Source: Podocnemis expansa
Lineage: Eukaryota; Chordata; Testudines; Podocnemididae
Direction of reading: 5' to 3'
Assembly: GCA_007922195.1 (NCBI GenBank)
Contig: ML681995.1
Span: 14,871,020-14,935,019, forward strand
Length of the DNA stretch: 64,000 bases
Both the position numbers and the translations under genes were made by a program. The notes beneath the pieces were generated by a model, which searched no databases, was not told where the DNA came from, and saw only the letters and a program-made list of their open reading frames with translations. This document shows positions 10,407 through 20,460 of this stretch, one piece after another; within the stretch, counting starts at the first letter, position 1; every line of letters begins with the position of its first letter.

Positions 10407-13400
10407 ATAGTGTTTCTTTTCAACTAAAGAAAAACCTTTGAAAAGATCAACTCCTGAAAGATACATGTGTTAAGGTTAATCCACTAAAGTACTTGTCAGG
10501 GAAGTGAGTTACTGTGAAATGGGACCTTTATGATGTCATAATGGAATCTAGAAATGAAGACACTTTTGTATCTACCCTCTCATTAGTCATTTGCTCAGAA
10601 AAAGAACTATTTTTGATGCCAACTAACACTGTCAGATGTGATTTTTATAAAACAATGTCAGTGACTCTGTGAGCAAATGCAAAGATATTGGAAGAAATGT
10701 ACATTGGTATATGAGACCTTGGGATGGTGCTAGTGGATATTTGCTGAAATTTAGATGCTTTGTGAAAAAAATAATGCTGAAACTTCAAAAAACTTAAACT
10801 TATTTCGCAGGTCAGAACTTCCTCTGATTCCTTTTACTTGCACACTGCTGGCTCTGCTCCTATAAACATTTTGTGCATGTTCTTACCTTTATGTATATGA
10901 GCAGCAGACTGAAGTTAGGCAGATGTATATGAGTTTGCAGGAATGATTTTTAACTGCCATTCCTGTGTTAATGCTTGTTGTTTGCCAGGGTTATTACACT
11001 GGGAAATGGCAGAAGCAGATGTGGGGGTATGTGAACATGGTGAAAGAAAAAAAAAATCATCCAGAGTATATCAGTATGAAAGGTGTATATGTAATCCCTG
11101 TACAAGTATTTTCAGAACCTCTTATTTTTTTCCTAAATTGCATTTGAAACTTGAGTGGCTTATTGTGGATTCCTACACTTACCATAACTCTGACCTAGAA
11201 ACAGCACCATCTAGTGATCAAAGAGAGAGTGATCTCTTTTGTATCCATGGGGATTTAACCATGAACTGTCAATGCAAATGTTGAAAAATGGATAAACTGC
11301 AGGTCTTTCTTTGCAGCTGGGCATTGCTAAAAAATCAGTTAATCTACAGATAATCTGAGTTTATACAGAAGATTCAATTCACTGGTTAGATGAGCAGAGC
11401 TCTCATTCCATTTAAAGTGAAATAAATTATTCAGAAAAATGAATAACTTTGCAGTTACTGAAGAATCTGATCCTTGGGCAAATCTAACTCCATCAAAGCA
11501 ATCAAAGTCAGAAAATAAGCTATAATTTTTGCCTACAGCTAAGGAAATATGTGCACACACTGATGTTTTCACTGAATTAAGGGAACCTGGAGTATCTAAT
11601 TGCCATAATTTATCCTTAATTTTGCAGAGCAAAGCACATTAAATTAATTTTACAATTGCTGTTCTTTTTAAGAACAAATGCTTAATTCACTTGGGCTCTA
11701 AATCCGATTGGCTTTCAATGAGACTTGGGCTCCTAAGAATTTGCAGGTGAAATATTTTGTTCAAAACTCATTTGCACTAATAGATGAGGATTTGGCAACC
11801 CCTAAACGTGTTGTGAATTCATGTCTGATTCACCAAAGTCTTTGGTTAAAAAACCCTTCAAAAGTTCTTAAAAAATCACGATGTTTTGTGTTAATGAGTT
11901 CTAAATGAAACGTGGATTTCTCTTCTGTTTGAGACAAAGTTATGTTCATAAATTCCCTTTCTTCTTATTTCTTTAACTGAACATCTAAAAAGTGGCTAAA
12001 GTCTAACTAAAACTCGTTGGTTTTGCTGAAGCAAGATATTTTGTTGAACTCTTCAACATGAAGACATTTGCACAATGAGAACCCACTTTAAGGAGCATCT
12101 AGAGAACTCCTTGGTGATGAAGACCCCACATTTGATCTCCCTGCTGTAACACATCTTCTTGTTCTCTGGTAATCGTGGAGGACCAGGAACTCTACAAATT
12201 GTCCACAGACTCAAAATGTGCTACTTTCCAATTTACCAGATATATCACAAATTTCATTTTTGGTTTGACTAGTTATCTGAACTCCCCTTTTCTGAAAATC
12301 CTACTTATCCAAAGCCAGTGTGTTTCTGGCATGCAGGCCTGTGTTAATCATGTACTAACAACATCTTAATTAGCCTCAAGCACTTGATTAGAGCTAATCA
12401 ATGGCTTTTTATTTGTATAGTGGTTCTGAGCTGCTACCTACAGTCATTAAACCTAATCCCATTTCAACTGCAGTATGGCAGAACAAAAAAAAAAAAAGAA
12501 AAAGGTTAGTTTGAATTAATCAGAATTAAATTATGTCCGCAGTGGTCTGAAGTTATTTTCTGGTGTTTTAACAACTGAGGTTTGTTTTGTTTTGTTTTGT
12601 TTTTTAGCTCTTTAATACAGTATTAGGTAAACATCAACGTTACTCCTTTCTGTCCTCTACTTCTGTGTCAGTGAAACTGCAGCTCAAAATAGCTCTTTTG
12701 TTTAACCATATGCTTGATTATCCAAAACTTTTGGATGTTCCTCAGGGCATTTGGATAAATGGACATGTATTTACATTTATTTTTGGAACTGTCAGCAAAC
12801 TGACAATCATTTGCACAACTGTTTTCAAATCCCTGAAGCATTTTTGAACCCCACATTCTACACAAGGTCTATTACTCTGGTTTGGATTAATACTCTAAAA
12901 TATTATACTTCTTTTTCCCCAAGTCCCGCTCTTGTGAATGTTTTTTCGACTCCCATATAGTCTTTATGCCTCTCTCAAGGAGAGATTAGCACCCCAAAGC
13001 ACAAGTAAATAGAAGGCTTAGAGCTGAGATGCAAAGTTTCAATTTTTCACAGGTTTGAAGCTATGATTCCTCATCAGTTAGATGAATGAATTATAAGAAA
13101 AGTCCTTGGCCAATCAGATAAGTAGGTTTTCCTACCAACCAAATTCCTGTCTGTTAAACCTCTGATGTTTAGCAGTGTAACTGGTGCCCAATGTAAAAGC
13201 ATTGTCAAAGACTAAACAGGTATGCTCAAAATCAGCAATTTTTACATGAATTTTTGTGAGAAAGGGTTATTTTGGTAATAGTTGCAGTAAAAAGTCAGTT
13301 TTGAAACCTAGGCTATGATTCACCTTTGCAGTACTCCTTTTTAGCTTGGCATAACTGAACTGAACATCCTGGTGGTGTCTGAATGAGGCTCCTGCTCTTT

Positions 13401-15160
13401 TATGAATTAAAAAACCTGTACTTTGAATCAGTGCATTTACTGATTTTAGGAATTCAGCATCCTAGCCCCAGGTACTCATTGCTATAAATGATCTGGAGGA
13501 AGATACCATTCTCTGTTGAGTTTCTGTGGAACTAAAGAAAAGATTCCTTGGATTCCAGTGTGCATTTACCTTAGTCATTTAGCAGTTGGTCAGTCTTTGG
13601 TTTTCCCTTTTTGGGATCTAGTGTGAAAAGTTCAGCAACAGAAGTGAAGAGACAGAGACAACAAAATTAGGGGGTATGGAGCAAGCTTGTGCCCACTTCT
13701 CTGCTTTTAATTTTTTTAAGTGGAGAAGATCAAAACTTTTCATTGGAAATATCTTACAGGGTAAAAACACTTTTTTTCCCCCTAAAACTAAACATTTCAC
13801 AATAACCATTTAATTTCAGCAACATGTTCTGGTTTTGATGAATTTGGGACAAAACAAAAATATCATCTATGTTTCAATTTTCTTTTTTTTATAATGAAAA
13901 TCAAATTTGCATGGAAATCAGGTCAGGCTTTTCAAGGAGCTCTAGTTTGGATCCTTGAGACATGTTACTGCAGAACAGGTGAAGCTGTTGGCCGTGTGTG
14001 GACCTCCATGTGATTCTGATAGTCCTGTTCTGCGTTGTTGCCTTGCCTAAGGCACTCACTCTCCCTGGGTCTCAGCCTTCATGAGTAAAATGGAAGTAAC
14101 ATTTAATTACTTGTCGCACGAGTGCATTGTGGTGATTAATTGCATTGCAGTTTAAATATGGAAAATGCTATACAGACAAGAGGGGCCAGTTCTTCAGCTG
14201 ATGTAAATCAACCTAGCTCCATATGTGTTACTAGCCCTGTAATTTTCCCACTTTGCTATGTGAAAACTGGTTGTGCTTGGTTCCTGCATCACAGGCTTTT
14301 ATTACAGAGTATGATAAAGAGGAAGCTACTAGAGGTTCCTCAGACACATTCAGGACAAGTGTACTTGACACCCTCTTCCCTGATGTGTGGGTGATGCTAT
14401 GATAAACAGACTCTTCAGTAAAGTCATAGTCAGGAGTCTGAGAGCCAGAGGGGGAAGCTGTTGCTGTTGAGCTTGTTTTTCAGAGAGTTGTGTCAGTTTA
14501 CCATAAACAAAGAGTCAGAGCTTTGTCCCTGCTCCAGCCCTTTTATGCTGGTTAAAAGGGCAAGAGCAGTGTAAAGGTACCCTTAAAAGCCCCGGACGCA
14601 TCTGGAGAAAATACCCTTAATGCAGGATCTAAGGAAGGCTGGTCCAAATGCTGCATAGGGATTTCAGCTACAAGAGGGGTTGTGATGGCATGATCAAGGA
14701 CAGTATATTATGGAGCAACCTGGGCAATGCTTCAGCCGAGATGGCTGGCTGTACGTGTTACCCCCCAGTACAGCAAAACAGTACATCATAGCATCTTACT
14801 CCAAGCACCGTTAGATTTAGGCCGAGAAAAGTATTTAGGTTGTGCATCACCTGAGTGATTTAGTAGCTGAAGTCTCATTTTCACAAGGAGTTTAGATGCT
14901 TAGGAAACAAAATCCCATTGGCAGTCATTCATATGAGCCTCAACAATTTCATTTAAAAAAAAAATCAAAATTAAATGTTTTCATTTTTTTCTAAATTTAA
15001 TTTGAGTAGTCTTGTTCTAATGGATGTTTCAAGGGTTTGCTTGGATGTGGAATTATTATTTTTTGAAATTTTGAAATTTCCTGTAGAATGGGAATTCCGG
15101 GGGCCAAGTAGCCTTACTTGTGTCCTTTTATAACCTTACCACTGACTGTTTCATTATTCA
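10407..15160. other. No gene; simple repeats and one MIR relic
   Basis: 12580-12604 is a short (TTTTG)n tract. 14000-14170 resembles a plus-strand MIR (CCCTGGGTCTCAGCC, then GAGTAAAATGGAAGTAACA). I found no exon-like conservation, splice-bounded frames or RNA gene. The open frames listed here are short and lack recognisable domains. Confidence 0.45.
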
Positions 15161-15450
15161 AAGGGGCAGCCATGTTAGTCTATTTCAGTAAAACAAACAA
15201 GGAGGCCTGTGGCATTTAAAGACTAACAAATTTATTTATTGCATGAACTTTCATGGGAGAAATCCCACGTTGGTTCCCCAGTGTTGGAATCTTTACAACT
15301 GCTTTGATTTGCTGTTATAGTGTGTCCTGTTCCAATGACTTTCACTTCCCTTCATTTATTTCCTCCCATTCTATAAGTTCCCTCATCTTCAAATCATGTG
15401 ACAAAGTGGGATTTTCTCCCACAAAAGCTCATGTAATAAATAAATTTGTT
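15161..15450. mobile_element. PLE tail pair in inverted orientation
   Basis: The left part (15161-15275) is the PLE tail on the minus strand: from the right, CCCATGAAAGTTCATGC, TTTGTTAGTCTTTAAATGCC, and the terminal block with GACTAACATGGCTGCCCC. The right part (about 15295-15450, plus strand) is homologous to the 3' untranslated region and tail of the PLE at 122-356, sharing GATTTGCTGTTA and TTCTATAAGTTCCCTCATC-like blocks, and it ends with a decayed ribozyme-like motif. Inverted terminal copies are a known feature of Penelope elements. Confidence 0.7.
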
Positions 15451-17675
15451 TTATTATGATCACCTTCTTCCCACTTCTCCCTTTACCTTTTCCATCTCTG
15501 CCTCACCCCACCTTGAGTAACACAAAACTCCTTCAGAATTAGGAATGGTGACATGTTTAATAGCCATCTTCCAGTCGAATCATGGAGAAAAATCTATAAA
15601 CCCTGTGCCAATCTCTGCCTTTTTCTACAACTGTGCCTTTCCAGATACTGCGGTGGGGTGGCTCAGGTGTATCTAAGAGCAAAATTTACTGCACTGTTTG
15701 TTTTTAATATATTACCAAAATTCAAACAATTAAAAAAGCAAAAAACACTAACATGCTTTCATATTTAAGTAAATCTGAGTAGTGAAAAGAAAGCAAAAAA
15801 AATCAGTGTGTGTGGATCTGATTGGACCAAATTAGTGTTTAATGAAATGGTGGCAGAAGTGTAATTTGAAATTAGAAAAGTTATTTTATCTCATTCCCCT
15901 GGCCAGCTCAATAATTTACATTTTGTCTTTGTGGAACATAAAGAGAAGTGTGCACACACCCTGAATGTTTCATACCTGCAGAGGAAACACACCTGTGTGG
16001 ACTTTCAGTAGTTATTCAGTCTTTGTGTCATTTTGAATTCTGATTTTAAGCCCAGAAGAGACAATTCAAATTGACCTGTGGTCATCTGATCTCATGTTCT
16101 ATATAACACAGGCCAGAAAACCTCACCCACTAATTTCTAAATGAAACCAAATATTGTTCTTACTTTTGCATCTGCTGTTCACACGAGGATGTTGTAATCA
16201 TGAACTAAGGTTCTTATCTAAATAAAGCCCACTGAAATCTTTCCATTGACTTCACTGAGCTTTGGATTGGTCCCTAGTTGAACTTTGTCTCAGTATGTGA
16301 TGTAACATGGTGATGTTACATCCATGAGTATGAGGCATACTAGGAGATCAGGATCCACAGTAGTGTCACTTTCTTTATGATTGTTTTCCGTTTCTTTAAG
16401 CTTTACATGAAGTTATTATCTTCTTTTCTCCCCCCCCCCATATGGCATTGGTTTGACTTGCTATGATCAGTTTATAGGTCAACATCCAGGTCTGAAATAC
16501 AGTTCATTGCGTCAGAGGTTAGTCAGTGAGGCTACCCTTAAACAAATGCTCAGGGCAGAAAGAGTATATCAAGTTCATGGTTTGGGGCACTGATGCACAA
16601 TAATGGTCCAGGGTGCTTCTCATTTTGCATTGGAATCATTTCTGGGCATATCTTCCTTGCAATGTTTGTATGCAGTTAAGTGCACACTGTTCTTTCTGTC
16701 ACAGGTCAAAGTCTGACAGTTCTTCAGTAGGATCAGTAATAAGGCACTTATTTGGGACTGATGAGAAATCTCAGGTTGTATACAATAAATTATCACCATC
16801 AAAATCCACCAACATCCAGCTGCAAGTCCAAAGGGGGTTCCTAGGTGTCTTGTTCTAGGAAGATTCTTTAGGTCATCGTGCAGGTAAGTTAATTGCTTAA
16901 AAACATAAGATAGATTTCTGTCACCAAGTTCGCACCCAAGTCCAGTAACATATTTTCCTTCCAGGATCTTGGTTCACTCCATAAAAAATAGGGGCTAGTT
17001 TGACTATCAGAACTTGATCTAAATTTTCTCAAAGTTCAAAGTGTTCAAGGGTGAGGGCTTGGTTCAAGTCCATCTATGTTCAAAAGTTATTTACCAGTGG
17101 AAATGAAGGAGACAAAAAGATCAATATAGTATTAGGGGCAATTGTCACATGTTCTGTGGCTCAGCATAGCATTTAAGCACGTGCTTAATTTAAGTGTTGT
17201 CATGACCTGAAGGGCCTTTTGTACACAGGGGGCATACTGGAACAAATCAAGTTAATCCGGTTTGAAAACGTTTGTGTACAAACACTTCAGTCATCACTGA
17301 GCACTAACCCTGCTTTTATTGGAGACTCTGGATTCCTTCTGCATAGTGGACTTGGTTTGCTTTAGATTGGATTTATTTGCTCTTTTGTTCATCTACACAC
17401 AATAGCCATGCACCACTTTTTGCATGCCTTCCCACAAGGCTTTTCAGGTTGACCATTACTGACCTGTCTAATTACTAGTGTGCTCTCCTTGATCCAGTTT
17501 CCTGTTCCCAGGATGACATTTTGCTCCTTTAAAAGTTGGAGCAGAGTCAGATTTTGCCCATTGCTCCTGAATCCTAGTGTTTTATTATCGTGATACAACT
17601 GAGATAGCACTCCAGAAGTCACACAATATGCCTCAGCCAGTCACTTACCATCTCTGGGAATCCCAAAGAATGAGA
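15451..17675. other. No gene recognised
   Basis: Unique AT-rich sequence with a C run near 16430-16440. The small open frames show no domains. No repeat family was assigned. Confidence 0.4.
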
Positions 17676-17742
17676 AAAACAAACAAGGAGTCTGGTGGCA
17701 CTTTAAAGACCAACAAATTTATTTATCTCATGAGCTTTCAGC
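17676..17742 (-). mobile_element. PLE tail fragment
   Basis: On the minus strand: GAAAGCTCATGAGATAAAT, AATTTGTTGGTCTTTAAAG, GTGCCACCAGACTCCTTG, TTTGTTT. It matches the conserved PLE tail and ends at the ribozyme-like GAAAGCTCATG. No core CTGATGA is retained. Confidence 0.7.
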
Positions 17743-17874
17743 CACCATTCTGCAGCTGTTCAGGTACTAGTTAAAACGTTCCTTCCTTCCAAAAGGCCTG
17801 GGTGTGGCTTCCTCAATATATTTATCATCCTATGTATACATGTATGTATTCCCCTATGTATGCATGGTCAACTG

Positions 17875-18001
17875 CAGAGGTTCTCAACCTTTTATGGTTT
17901 CCAATATGCTTGTTGGCATGCACAACCCTACCAGACACACTAGCCCCCTTGACTTCCCGCCGCCAGCTGAATCCACTCCCGCCTTAGCTGTCCATGACAT
18001 A
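17875..18001 (+). mobile_element. hAT-like left-end fragment
   Basis: It starts with CAGAGGTTCTCAACCTTTT, a common hAT terminal sequence. The partner right end (AAGGTTGAGAACC...CTG) is not found before the PLE insertion at 18016 or after it, so this is a solitary end. Confidence 0.5.
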
Positions 18002-18015
18002 CTTATCTCTATGTG

Positions 18016-18221
18016 AAACAAACAAAAGGAGTCCTGTGGCACTTGAAGACTAACACATTTATTTTTTGCATGAGCTTTCATGGGAGAAAATTCCACTTCA
18101 TCAGACACGTGGGATTTTCTCCCATGAAAGCTCATGTAAAAATAAATTTGCAAGTCTTTAAGTGTCACAGGACTCCTTATTTGTTTTACTGAACTAGACT
18201 CACATGACTGCCCCTTTGGCT
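18016..18221. mobile_element. Palindromic PLE insertion with 14-bp target duplication
   Basis: Two PLE tails lie head to head, joined through the ribozyme-like region, forming a long imperfect palindrome centred near 18108. The flanks cttatctctatgtg (18002-18015) and cttacctctgtgtg (18222-18235) match at 12 of 14 bases. This supports insertion of the inverted unit as a single event. Confidence 0.75.
18068..18108 (-). ncRNA. hammerhead-ribozyme-like motif, CTGATGA core intact
   Basis: The minus strand reads GTGT, CTGATGA, AGTGGAATTTTCTCCCAT (stem II with one weakened pair), GAAA, GCTC, ATGC. Both core strings expected of a hammerhead, CUGAUGA and GAAA, are present, and GTGT/ATGC can form a weak wobble-containing stem I. 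As in the other copies, there is one extra A after CUGAUGA, and stem III would be only about 2 bp, suggesting action as a dimer if active at all. This is the best-preserved copy in the window. Confidence 0.6.
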
Positions 18222-18465
18222 CTTACCTCTGTGTGGTGACACAGGATAAGTAGAGTTTGCTGTTTGCCAGAGACAGGGAACAGCCATCAGGATGTATCAT
18301 GAACGTTGTAAGAGATGCAAAGCTAATCCTCAAGTGATACAGCCTGTTGGCCATTCTCAGTCTCTGGGAAACAGCAGTTTCTGCCTATCCTGGCTGATAG
18401 CCATTGATAGACCTATCCTCCATAAACTTACCTACTTTTTATCAACTATTAAGTTACCCCATCTT

Positions 18466-18600
18466 CAAAGTGTCTGACAGAGTAGGATTTTTTCACACAA
18501 AAGCTCATGCGATAAATAAATTTGTTAGTCTTTTAAGTGTCACAGGACTCCTTGCTTTTTTTGCTTAACTAGACTAACACAGCTGCCGCTTTCGAACTTT
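18466..18600 (+). mobile_element. PLE tail fragment
   Basis: Contains TCTTCAAAGTGTCTGACAG, then CACAAAAGCTCATGCGATA, TTTGTTAGTCTTTTAAGTG, CACAGGACTCCTTG and the terminal block ACTAGACTAACACAGCTGCC. The ribozyme-like core is decayed (CTGACAG; AAAAG for GAAAG). It adjoins and probably truncates the CR1 element to the right. Confidence 0.75.
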
Positions 18601-18679
18601 TCTCTTGTGAGTTTCAGGATTAGCTCCTCCAAGAAACAGTCATTTGAGGTGTCAAGATTTTATCTCTGCACCACATTCA

Positions 18680-19100
18680 GAAGTGACATGTTCCTAGTCA
18701 GTATGGGGATGATTGAAATCCCCCATTATTAGTGCAGGTTTTTTTTTAATATTTATAGCCTCTCTAATCTGCCTGACCATTTCACATTCAGTATGACCAT
18801 CCTAAACAGGAGATTGATAGGATAGTCCTACTGTTATAGTCTTATTATTCAAACATGGAATTACAATCCAGAGAGATTTATTTAAAATTTTTAATTCATT
18901 TTACTCTGTGCTTTCTTTCATATATAGTGCTGCTTCTCCTCCTGAATGACCTATTCTGTTCTTCTGGTATATTTTGTACCCTTGTATTATTATGCCCCAC
19001 TGATTATCCTCATTCCACCAAATTTCTGTTATATCTATTATAACAATATCCTCATTTAATAAGAGGCACTCAAGTTCCCCCATCTTAGTATTTAGATGTC
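18680..19100 (-). pseudogene. CR1 ORF2 endonuclease domain fragment
   Basis: The frame 19083-18901 reads ELECLLLNEDIVIIDITEIWW, then YKIYQKNRIG and GGEAALYMKES. These correspond to the 'TETWW' and 'GGGVALYVKE' blocks of LINE APE-type endonucleases. Downstream, in another frame near 18700, IMGDFNHP matches the conserved GDFN motif. Frameshifts separate the pieces. In the family this domain nicks target DNA. It is not functional here. Confidence 0.75.
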
Positions 19101-19199
19101 TAGTATTTGCATATAATCACTTAAAAATTGTCACTTTTTAGCTGTCTGCCGTTATGTGATATAACTGAATGGGAGTCTTTCATTTGACCTTTTCTCATC

Positions 19200-20350
19200 A
19201 GATCCTAGTTACACTTCATCCTCTTCCATCCTTTCCTCATTACTGGGATATAGAGAATCTCCATTAATAGATCATCTCCAGACCTAAGGGATATTGCAGG
19301 CTGAACCACGTGATTCTCCACACCTGTTGGCTTTCCCCCAGTCCTTAGTTTAAAAAAAAAAAAAAAAACCAAAAAAAAAACCAACTTCTCTAAGATCTTT
19401 TTAATTTTACATACCAGCAATCTGATTCCACTTGTTAGGTTAGGTCCATCCTGCCCTTATAGGCTCCTCACTTCCCCAAAAGGTTCCCCAATTCCTAATA
19501 AATCAAAAAGTCTTCTACCTACATCATCATCTCATACATACATTGAGATCCTGAAGATCTGCCTATCTAACTGACCCTGTGCATGGAACTGGAAGCATTT
19601 CAGAGAATGCTACCATGGAGGTAGAGCCCTGCAAATCCGTGGATATCTGCAGCTATCCACCTTATATCCACATCCACAGATACAACATGGATATCCATGG
19701 ACCATTTCTTGCAGATGCAGATGGGATCTGGATCCACATATTTTTATCTGCACAGCGCTATAGTCCTGCAAATATGCGGATATCTGCAGATATCTGCATT
19801 ATATCTGCATCCGCGGATATAACACTGATATCCGCAGACCATTTCTTGCAGATGCAGGTCAGATATGGATCCACTTATTTGTATCTGTCCAGGGCTCTAC
19901 ATGGAGGTCCTGCACATCAGTCTCTTACCTAGCAAGCTAAATTTGGCTTCCAGGAACTCTTTCATATCCTTCCTTATGTTGCTGGTACCTGTATGTACCA
20001 TGGCCATTGGCTTCTTCCCAGCACTACACATAAGTCTGTCTAGATGTCTTGAGAGCTCTGCAATCTTTGCACCTGGTAGGCAAGTCACCATGAAGTTCTT
20101 CTGGTCATCACAAACCCAGCTATATATGTATATTTCTAATGGTCAAATGCCGCCCTTCATTTACCTGTTTTTTCCTAATAACTGGAGTTCTCTCCCCCGG
20201 AGAGATGTCCTTAGTGTGAGAGGATACCATGATGTCTTCTGGAAGGAGGGCCCAATTATGGGATCATTTTCCTCCGCTCCAGTGTGATGTTCTCTTTCCC
20301 CAAGAATTTCATCCTCCTCAACCGCACAGAGGCTGCCAGACATGAGTGTG
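19200..20350 (-). pseudogene. CR1 ORF1 esterase-like (SGNH) domain, interrupted
   Basis: The frame 20091-19897 reads CLPGAKIAELSRHLDRL, then VHTGTSNIRKDMKEFLEAKF and LGKRL. It resembles the esterase-like domain of CR1 ORF1 proteins, where CLPGA and a VHVGTNN-type block are typical. The hAT at 19622-19899 is inserted just after this. The frame resumes below 19613, and near 19450 comes a block reading GQDGPNLTSGIRLL, similar to the end of the domain (DGLHLT..G..LL). The N-terminal part (20343-20161) is acidic and unremarkable. Stops are present. Confidence 0.62.
19622..19899. mobile_element. hAT-like element with internal tandem duplication
   Basis: TAGAGCCCTG at 19622 and CAGGGCTCTA ending at 19899 are inverted ends. 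An identical 8-bp flank, catggagg, occurs at 19614-19621 and 19900-19907, proving insertion. Inside are two diverged copies of a unit rich in GGATATCYGC words and sharing ACCATTTCTTGCAGATGCAG (near 19703 and 19839). Confidence 0.85.
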
Positions 20351-20460
20351 GGACCAATCTCCTATGTCTTGGAAAATTTCACCTGTGTACCTCTCTGTCT
20401 CTGTAATAAATTGAGTTACAGTATATCAGGAAACCTGGAGTTGAATTGAAGGAGCTAACC

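Larger units (their letters stand above)
18600..20460 (-). mobile_element. CR1-family LINE, 5' part (ORF1 and start of ORF2), split by a hAT
   Basis: Read on the minus strand, an ORF1 with an esterase-like domain (about 20350-19900, continuing 19613-19200) is followed by an ORF2 with an APE-type endonuclease (about 19100-18680). This gene order and both domains match the CR1 LINE clade. The element is interrupted by the hAT at 19622-19899 and lacks the reverse transcriptase, being cut at the PLE tail near 18600. Stops and frameshifts are frequent, so it is an old copy. Confidence 0.72.

Noticed and set aside
16620..16858. Opposed frames that could be an exon
   Set aside because: No splice-bounded frame, no family resemblance, and both strands are open to a similar length.
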